A DNA stretch of 64,000 nt from Solicoccozyma terricola (Eukaryota > Basidiomycota > Tremellomycetes > Filobasidiales > Piskurozymaceae), in NCBI GenBank assembly GCA_001600875.1, contig BCLD01000005.1, positions 488,480 through 552,479 of the forward strand, written 5' to 3'. Numbering within the stretch: position 1 is the stretch's first letter; each line of letters starts with the position of its first letter. The notes below the pieces were generated by a model. That model did no database searches. It was not told the origin of the DNA and saw nothing but the letters and a program-made list of their open reading frames with translations. The position numbers were made by a program, and so were the translations under genes. Shown piece after piece: positions 57,255 through 64,000 of the stretch.

Positions 57255-57700
57255 AACTCGGGTTGTGAAGCGTTGGGCACAATGCTTTGATACCGGAATG
57301 AGGCAACCTTCGCGCCTTTCCCCCTTGTACAGAACATGGAAACCCCACCAAGCGAACGGGCATTCTTTCTCTTTCCAGACCCCGCCAGGTACGGGGCGCG
57401 GTCAGGAGCAGGAGGGAGGATCCGGACGTGTCGGTGGAAAGCTATCAGTCTAAGCAATGGGGGCTGCAATCTGATCACATAGCCGAACTTGCAGGACCCG
57501 TAGCTCGCCGTGGTACGGCTTCTGCCAAAGAAAGGCAATGTCCTTTCGTGCCAAGGACATTGCCTCGCGACCGTGCATGGAGTGGCGGGAAATTCAGGTG
57601 ACAACCCCGCAAATCCACTCTTACATCCGTTCAGCACAAGGACGTTCCTAGATCAACAACGGCTCAACCTCTACCGGAACGAAGTAATAAACGAAAAGCT
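57255..57700. other. Unassigned sequence with a 12-bp hairpin
   Basis: A 131-codon minus frame (57637-57242) has no recognised domain. GGCAATGTCCTT (57534-57545) and AAGGACATTGCC (57553-57564) form a perfect 12-bp inverted repeat with a 7-base loop. Confidence 0.45.
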
Positions 57701-57710
57701 ACGGATATCG

Positions 57711-60038
57711 TGAACCACCACAAACTCCTGAGGAAGGGACGTCGACAATTCGAATTTCTCCGAGGAGTCCGGCGAATAGAGTTGCTTCTGTTGATAAAGG
57801 GAAGCAAAAACATAAACAGGAGGAACCGTTTCCTGCTGGGAGGACTAGGATGGAAGCGGCTGCGACTACCTCAACGGCTGAGGCGAGCGTGACTTCGGGT
57901 GCGGGACCTAGTACGGCGAAACATAGGAAGTTGAGCAGTTTCTGAGTAAAGAGAGGATTTGAAGATTCCCCAAGTGGCGGTGAACAAGTTGAGGTGATGG
58001 GGAATCAGTTGGAGCTGGTGGCGAATGGTGAGTTGAACGTTGGGTGGAAGGAGGGGTGGGCGCTCGGTGCTGACAGGTGATTCACGGGAGTAGGATCGGA
58101 GGCAAGTGGAGATGCAACGAAGGTGAAGAAAAGGGGCAACAGACCATTAGGATACGTCTAAGTGAGTGACTCTACATGACTTCGCTACGTTACCTTCCCG
58201 CTCACGAACCCCAACTCCGCAACAGATCGAAGAACTAGTTGTCAAAACCACCAACGCTTTCGAAGCCATCACCCCCAACTTGACACTGGCCGTCGTAGCA
58301 CCCGTCTTGCACACACCGCCGTAGCTGGTGAACTCCAGAAACTACCCTGCGCCCAATGCGTTGCGAGCGGTGGCGACTGCCTTCGTCGAGCCGTCAACAT
58401 CCTGCTCTCCCGCCGTCTTGAACTGGGAAAATAGCATCCACATGGAGGGATCCCGGATTTTGAATTCCTGGGTCCGTGTGAAAGGTGTCAGAGGACGAGG
58501 ATGTCGAACACCTGTTCGTTTGTCAAGTCGGATGGTGAGGGTCCGGGTGGCGAGACGTCGTATGGCGTGAAGAGGAAAGTGGATGCGAAGATGGAGTACT
58601 TGGCCAGGCCGGGAAGAAAGGCGAGGAAGAAGGCGAATACAAATTCACCACAGCATGTGAGTCGACGGGATCCTCACTCCCTTTCAGGTGCATCAAGCTG
58701 AGCATCCCCTGGCACACAGCGCGCATCGCTCCCGGTCGATTCGCCCGCCACCCCAGCCATGGATTCACCCAGCATCAGTCGAATTATCCTGGATCCATCG
58801 TGTTACGATATCTCCAGAGTCATTCCTCCTTCACGATCCAGGTCTACGCCGGGTACAGCATCGTATCATCTCGTTGATTTAGGAATTCGCGCGTCTGGTT
58901 CTGCGCCGGTTATCGTGGGTTCGCCGAAGGATCCGAACGCCGGAAGCATGGCCACCTGTACTCCCGCATCGAAGCTCATCGGCATCGCTACACCGACGTC
59001 GGGCACTGCCAACCGTCCAACCGTCCCAGCATCCACCCCAACTCCAGCTGTAAACGGCAAAGCACTAACGAAGGAAGGCCCACCAGGTCGACCTGTAGCT
59101 ATTCAACCCAACGGAGAAACAAACGCCCCCATAGCTCAAGCTCCATCATCGACTAGTCTGTCGTTGACCACTGCGCCAGCGTTGCCTTCGAGTGCTGAGA
59201 CGGGCAAGTCGGAGGTATCGGAGGAAGTGTCGCAAAAGGCTGTCACTCCGGCTTCCGTGACTCCTGTTGTGGCGTCTGCACCGACTGCTCCATCGGCTTC
59301 GGCTTCCACCTCGACTCCTGCTTCTACTACGCCGAGTGTGATCACGGTTCCGGCGTCGACAATGGCTTCTGCCACCGTCATTACGCTGGCTGAGGTGGCT
59401 CCAGCTGCTCTAACACGAGGAAGTCAGTTCTCGGCAGTCCATTACGTCAACGAGTCTGTCAACGAGTCTCCAGCTGACCACCTTCTCGCTCAGTGAACGC
59501 AGCGGCCGCCACCACCCGAACCGCCATTCAGACCAACTGTATCACCCTAGCCGTCCGACAAGGAGGTGCCCCATTACCCGCCTCGACCATTCAAGTACCT
59601 GCCATCGCGAGTACATCCGTAGCTCCCTCGATCCGTCCGCCTGCGCTAAACCTCGCCACTGCTACGGCTACGGCTACCAGACCAACGTCCCCGCCCGCTG
59701 CTCTCGTTACCGCCATCAAAGCTCTTATGGGCACACTCATCGAATCCTACCAAGCCATCTGCTTCAGCAGCGACTTCGAAGCCACACATCGTGAAACCGT
59801 CATGGCGCTAATGACCTCCTGGCGCCACCGAAACGAACGAGAAGCTCTCATCCGACAAACGGATTACGTACAGGAGATGGCAGAGCTTATCGAAGAAGTG
59901 GTTGGTCAGATAAAGCGTGCCGTCGGCGAAAATCCCCCGTTCGTCATCAAGTTCTTGTCCAAAAAGGCTCGAGAAGATACCGATAAAGTTCTGGGGCTGC
60001 TGGAATTGAAAGAGAGGTGGTCGGGGTCGATTCTGTAG
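57711..60038 (+). CDS. Low-complexity protein with CxxC zinc-cluster-like motifs
   Basis: A first exon reads ANRVASVDKGKQKHKQEE, then ATTSTAEASVTSGAGPSTAK. Next come IEELVVKTTNAFEAI and a cysteine pattern PCAQCVASGGDCLR ... GPCERCQRTRMSNTCSF, that is C-x2-C-x6-C twice with variations, as in basidiomycete Cys-rich nuclear proteins. Then follow SYGVKRKVDAKMEYL, an Ala/Ser/Thr/Pro-rich stretch (58759-59414), an intron (GTCAGTTCT...CGCTCAG), and a helical C-terminus (LIESYQAICFSSDFEATH, DYVQEMAELIEEVVGQIKRAV) ending at TAG 60038. An in-frame TAG lies between the two Cys clusters (near 58434). So either an unseen intron removes it, or the gene is two genes or broken. The 58759-60038 part alone is clean. 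Confidence 0.5.
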
Positions 60039-60669
60039 GAGAGCAAGGTGGAGAGGAGAGCATGGTCAAGAGAGTGCGATGTGTGCGGCGCGCATGTTGG
60101 AGAAGCCGTTGTATTCCAGCTTCGATCTTTAGGAGACTTTTCTGGTTCTTCGACTGTGTGCTTTATCAAAGATGTTAAAGCGTTTGGCCGAGTGGTATTC
60201 GAGGCAGGACACATGATGGAGGTGGAGGTGCTTGAATTTGGTCGCTATCAACCTAATCTTCGGATAACCGCGTCAACGCCACAACGCCGAACCAGCGTCA
60301 ACCATCACATCTGACTTCGCGACGTTATGAGCACAGTTGAGCAGGTTGAACATCGACCCAGTCTTGCTCAGTTAGTCACTACTCTGCTCCCTTAACTCCT
60401 CCGCCACTTTTCAGAAACATGCCAGTGCAATACATCTTCCTCACACCCGCGAACGCCAACACTTTCTCGACCACAAAGGACTAAAACATCGAAGGCGCCG
60501 TTCTACGCGAGGACGTACAAAAGTTCGCTGGTAACGCATGGACGAGGTTGGGGATGGATCCAAACGCCAAACTGACATGTACGGAGGAGACTATCCATAT
60601 GCCGAGGCATATGGAAATTTCTACCAAGGAGTTTACACTGAATGATTTTTTAGATAGCGAAATTCATTC
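60039..60669. other. Unassigned, gene-like scrap
   Basis: At 60420-60680 a frame reads MPVQYIFLTPANANTF, a stop, then DVQKFAGNAWTRLGMDPNAK and ISTKEFTLNDFLDSE. The flow looks protein-like but I do not recognise it. It might be an upstream exon of the next gene. Confidence 0.3.
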
Positions 60670-62613
60670 ATGGAGGATTTGACACCACGCAAGCAGGCAG
60701 TGGAGACGGAACGATTCGGCAATCTATGGGATGTGGTCATGTTGTGCGTGTGGTGTTTTCTGTCTGTCTTACGGTGTAGAGACTGATCTCTAATACTTGG
60801 ACAGATCCACAAGTGATATGATCAGCCTGAGGTTCATGAGTGTGCTAGACCGGCACCCGGAATTGCTNGCTTTAGTCAAAAATCCAGACGCTCCNTCCAT
60901 GTCATGCNCTGGCACCTTCATCCCACCTACGTCGGCACTGGGCATGTTGAACTCTCCGGCAAGATCNATAGGAGGAACGTCCTCATACTTNCCTCTACAA
61001 GCACCAGGACCATCATCGAAGACTACNTCCTCGCAGATGTATNACCCNGATTTTGTCAGGTCTCTGTNCTGCATCTCACCTGTGGATTCACCTGGACTGC
61101 NGCCGATGTTCTACCGACATCGTTTCGAAGGATTATGGCAAGGGAAATACATCTACTTTGAGTTTACAGCGTACCAGTCTGCTTTGGGTGGGAATATCCG
61201 CTCGATTTATGATGGTGCTTTCGGCGAGCAAGAGCAGGAAATGTTTCTGCAAGAGATAGTCATCAACGTGCGATTGGACCAAGTTGGTGGCAAGGGAAGT
61301 CCACTNCTTGCTGGCTTCCAACCTAGCGAACTCATCAACGAAGCATGGAAGAAACAGCCAGGGACGGCGGAGGAATGTGGTTGGGAAGTCTGTTATGACG
61401 AGAACGGCCCGGATCGTCCAGGGTGGACTAAGGAGCTCATGATTACCGGTCATGGGAGAAGTGCATGGGGAGAATTCTCCATCAATGGGAGAGTACGAAG
61501 TTGGGATGGTCTGATGACCATCGTGGTCAACTACCCGGACTATCATCCGACTGGCAAATGGTCTTTCAGAGGATATGTGCATGCTGGTGATGTTATAAGT
61601 GGGAGGTGGAGGGAAACATTGACAAACGAGAACATGAGGGGTGAGTGGAAATTGTCTCTGTTTTCTTTGACTCGATTGCTGATAGTATTCGACGAACAGG
61701 CTACGAAGGATCATGGGTAGCATACAAGGTCGACGGACCAGCATATCATGAACGCCAGCAAGAAAGGNTGATGCTGTCACGGTCCGCTCCACTGGCAAAG
61801 CGACCTATCCACGGTCCATGTCAACAAGGACCGGTGAGTTTACCCGAATTGGACATTCCAGTCTACCACACTGCTCAACCAGCAAGAACCATAGCCGGTG
61901 TCCCACCCATCAGCCACGAGTACATAGAACCTCGGATTCGTGATCCTCGTGGTTGTGTCCCGCTTCGGGCTTGGGGTAGGTCGCTCCGACGTGCTCCATC
62001 GCCTCCTGGACTGCGGTCACCGGTACCAGCCCAGTATCCACCATCGCCGCCACAACCATCACATCAATCCAATGTCTTGTCTCCCATCATCGACCCAGCC
62101 CTCGTCGAAGATAAGAGAGTGTTGTCTCCTGATGGGAGGTATCTTGATCACAGTGCGGTCTCCGATATGTGGTCGAGTCTTGCTAGTGGGTCAGTCAAGA
62201 GGAAATCAGAGGCGAGGGGGGATATGAAGACGTCCTCTCGCGAGAAGGTATCCCCCAAGGGGATCCTCTCGCAGAATGCCCGCATGTCATCGAGGCCTGG
62301 TGGCGAGCGAGAGATCAACCGAGTGAATGAGGAACCGTACCGCCACCACGCTCGTTACTGTGGCTCGAGCGTCGTCGGGTGGCAAAGAGAGCAATCGCCA
62401 CCATCGGTTGCCTCCTTATTACCACCTCTTGTGCGGCAGCGATTCGAGGACGAGGAAGAGCAGCACCGCCCTCACGACCCTTCCGAGTACGGTCTGCTAT
62501 CACCTCCCGACGTTGAAGACAGGGACAACATGTATCCACTGCATCCCGTCTCTTCGCTAGACTTCCCACCCACCCCTCAATCGACAGACTACACCTTGCC
62601 CCCGCTTCCATAA
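60670..62613 (+). CDS. Hypothetical protein with F-box-protein-like C-terminal domain
   Basis: ATG 60670 gives MEDLTPRKQAVETERFGNLWD, spliced (GTGCGT...GGACAG) to STSDMISLRFMSVLDRHPEL. A beta-rich domain follows: YRHRFEGLWQGKYIYFEFTAYQ, GWTKELMITGHGRSAWGEFSINGRV, YHPTGKWSFRGYVHAGDVISGRWRETL. A 59-nt intron then joins to GYEGSWVAYKVDG. The W.G.Y and G.W.F.G.V..G...G.WRE pattern resembles the C-terminal domain seen in some fungal F-box proteins, but I see no certain F-box. The C-terminal 250 residues are Pro/Ser/Arg-rich and end YTLPPLP-stop at 62613. Twelve or so ambiguous bases (60869-61770) fall inside conserved parts. Confidence 0.55.
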
Positions 62614-63094
62614 ATTGAACCGCGGATTCAAATTAAATGACGCCGATGACGCATCATGTCCTGGCCAACTCGAAGGGGAAATGTTCAGTGACAAGGTTCA
62701 TAACTCCATCGCACAACTCCTTCATCGACATCCACCATCGACAGCCTCGTACAGCAAGGGTGTTGCTACCTTCCATCCACTCCACACCTTCCTATTCTCC
62801 TCTTCTCCATGGACCAACACACTCATCCGACACACCCTCTCTCTCTCTCTCTCCCCTCTCTGCCTCGGGTATCGCTTCGCTCGAGATAACCGTGGACAGA
62901 ACACGTAAACGGGTCTTGTCGCCGATCTCGTGCTGTTGTTTCCAGGGAAAAAATCAATAACCTCAACTGGAACACGTCAACCACTTGTAGGGTCACAAGC
63001 AAAGCGAAGGTCGTAATACCTAACCACCAAACATCGACGACACAACAGCGAAAAAAACCCGTTTCCTTCATCGATATCAACCAACTATCTCAAG
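62614..63094. other. Intergenic region
   Basis: No gene. It includes a (CT)n tract near 62838-62860 and is presumably the promoter of the following gene. Confidence 0.4.
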
Positions 63095-64000
63095 ATGGAC
63101 ACTTTGTTGCCTGGTCATGCACATCGAAGTAGTTCAGATCGATTACTCAACAACTATCTGTATGTTTTTTTTCATTCCACTACCCCACATTACCGATCCA
63201 CCTTTTCCCGTTTTTCCCAGCTGAACTTGTTTGCATTTCCTTACACCCCCCCCCCCCCCGGGCGGCGCGGGACATCAGATCATTCCAAAAACACCTATCA
63301 ACATCTCTACTCACACTTCTATCCTATTCCCATTCCTCATCATCTTCACTCCTCGCATACGTAACATCTTCACCTGGAATCCCATACACCGTCCGTCGAT
63401 CAGTTCAACATGCAGCTTTCGAAGGTCCAATTGATATCTCAAATCTTCATCCTTATGAAGAAGAAGATATATCAGGTGGTTCAAGTTGGAATAATTATTT
63501 AGCATCTTTGGAAACTTTCAGAAGGGATTTAAAAGATGTTCATTTACTTGAAGAAGAATTAAGTCAAGTGAAAAGAGATCGTGAAATCTTGATCACTCGT
63601 TTAATCAAAGCTACTAAATCTCGACCATCATCAAAAGATATAGCAGCATTAGCTTCTGCATCAGTTTCATCACCACCAACAAGTCGTACTGGAGGAGGCT
63701 TTTCAAGTTCTTCATCGACCATGTCATTCGAATCAGAAGGATCAGGAACAACGGCAGGAGGTGGGAAAAGATCAAAGAGGGCGAATAAATTGGCGGAAGC
63801 TCAGGCGGAGGTTTTAGGTTGTGAAGAGCATTTGAGAGGGTTGGAGGTTCAATTGGAAGGGGAGAGGACAAAGGTGAGTTGGTAGGGGATCTACTTCACA
63901 TCCATGAAAGCAGCAGGAATCGAATGCTGATTTGATTGGTTGGGCGGCGTCTGGGATTTGATTTCATCTTGATTCTTTCTTGGGACAACAGGTGATGAAA
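63095..64000 (+). CDS. Coiled-coil protein, N-terminal part (runs off window)
   Basis: ATG 63095 gives MDTLLPGHAHRSSSDRLLNNYL. An intron of about 236 nt (GTATGTTTT...CGATCAG) contains a C14 run. Exon 2 (about 63399-63873) reads AAFEGPIDISNLHPYEEED, then SLETFRRDLKDVHLLEEELSQ, VKRDREILITRLIKATK, a Ser-rich linker and ANKLAEAQAEVLGCEEHLRGL, all strongly helical and charged. A third exon begins at 63992 (VMK) after GACAACAG. The layout resembles fungal BAR-like membrane-associated proteins, but this is only a guess. Exon 2 uses A/T-ending codons (AGA, TTA, CAA) much more than the preceding genes. Confidence 0.7.

Overview
The window looks like nuclear DNA of a basidiomycete fungus, probably a Tremellomycete-type yeast. 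This rests on genes broken by many very short introns (about 50-70 nt, GTGAGT/GTAAGT donors, CAG acceptors), roughly 50% GC, Ty1/copia elements, a chromodomain retroelement, a hAT transposon, and fungal-only families (Zn2Cys6 regulator, phenol 2-monooxygenase, DHA2 and PDR transporters). All gene models were spliced by eye from conserved motifs and splice signals.

Layout. (1) 1-4.5 kb: poorly coding. It holds a solo copia LTR with a perfect target-site duplication, a remnant of a DHA2 drug transporter and a dispersed repeat. (2) 4.5-13.5 kb: the best preserved accessory unit. In order it has an MFS sugar transporter, a Zn2Cys6 regulator, and two Gfo/Idh/MocA NAD(P)-dependent dehydrogenases transcribed divergently from a short promoter with a perfect 15-bp CGG-containing tandem repeat. 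It reads as a sugar or polyol catabolic cluster with its own regulator. (3) 13.5-17.7 kb: mobile DNA, with a copia protease fragment, a degenerate minisatellite leader, a ricin-B-type lectin-domain fragment and a decayed hAT transposase. (4) 18.6-20.3 kb: a cytochrome P450 with one frameshift just before the haem loop. (5) 20.3-29.8 kb: mostly non-genic, with fragments of a copper-ATPase N-terminus and a GNAT acetyltransferase, and a foldback-like element (25.4-27.4 kb) whose arms carry tandem copies of a TCTGCNCGATTT-type motif.

(6) 29.8-45.6 kb: a gene graveyard. Broken copies of a glutathione S-transferase, a Baeyer-Villiger-type monooxygenase, an alpha/beta hydrolase, a phenol 2-monooxygenase, a CmcJ/AsaB-type oxidoreductase, a PDR-type ABC transporter and a second hydrolase lie among truncated copia/chromovirus elements and LTRs. 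Oxidative, hydrolytic and conjugating enzymes together suggest a lost aromatic/ketone catabolic or detoxification capacity. (7) 46-64 kb: mostly conserved single genes (HSF-type factor, membrane GT2-like glycosyltransferase, ArsH, a CxxC-motif low-complexity protein, a protein with F-box-protein-like features, a coiled-coil protein running off the end). They are separated by a FucP-like transporter pseudogene, one LTR and a copia tail. This part carries scattered ambiguous bases and one 100-N gap with duplicated flanks, so some lesions may be assembly errors.

Two dispersed LTR families (called LTR-A, about 205 bp, and LTR-B, about 321 bp) account for many of the repeats.
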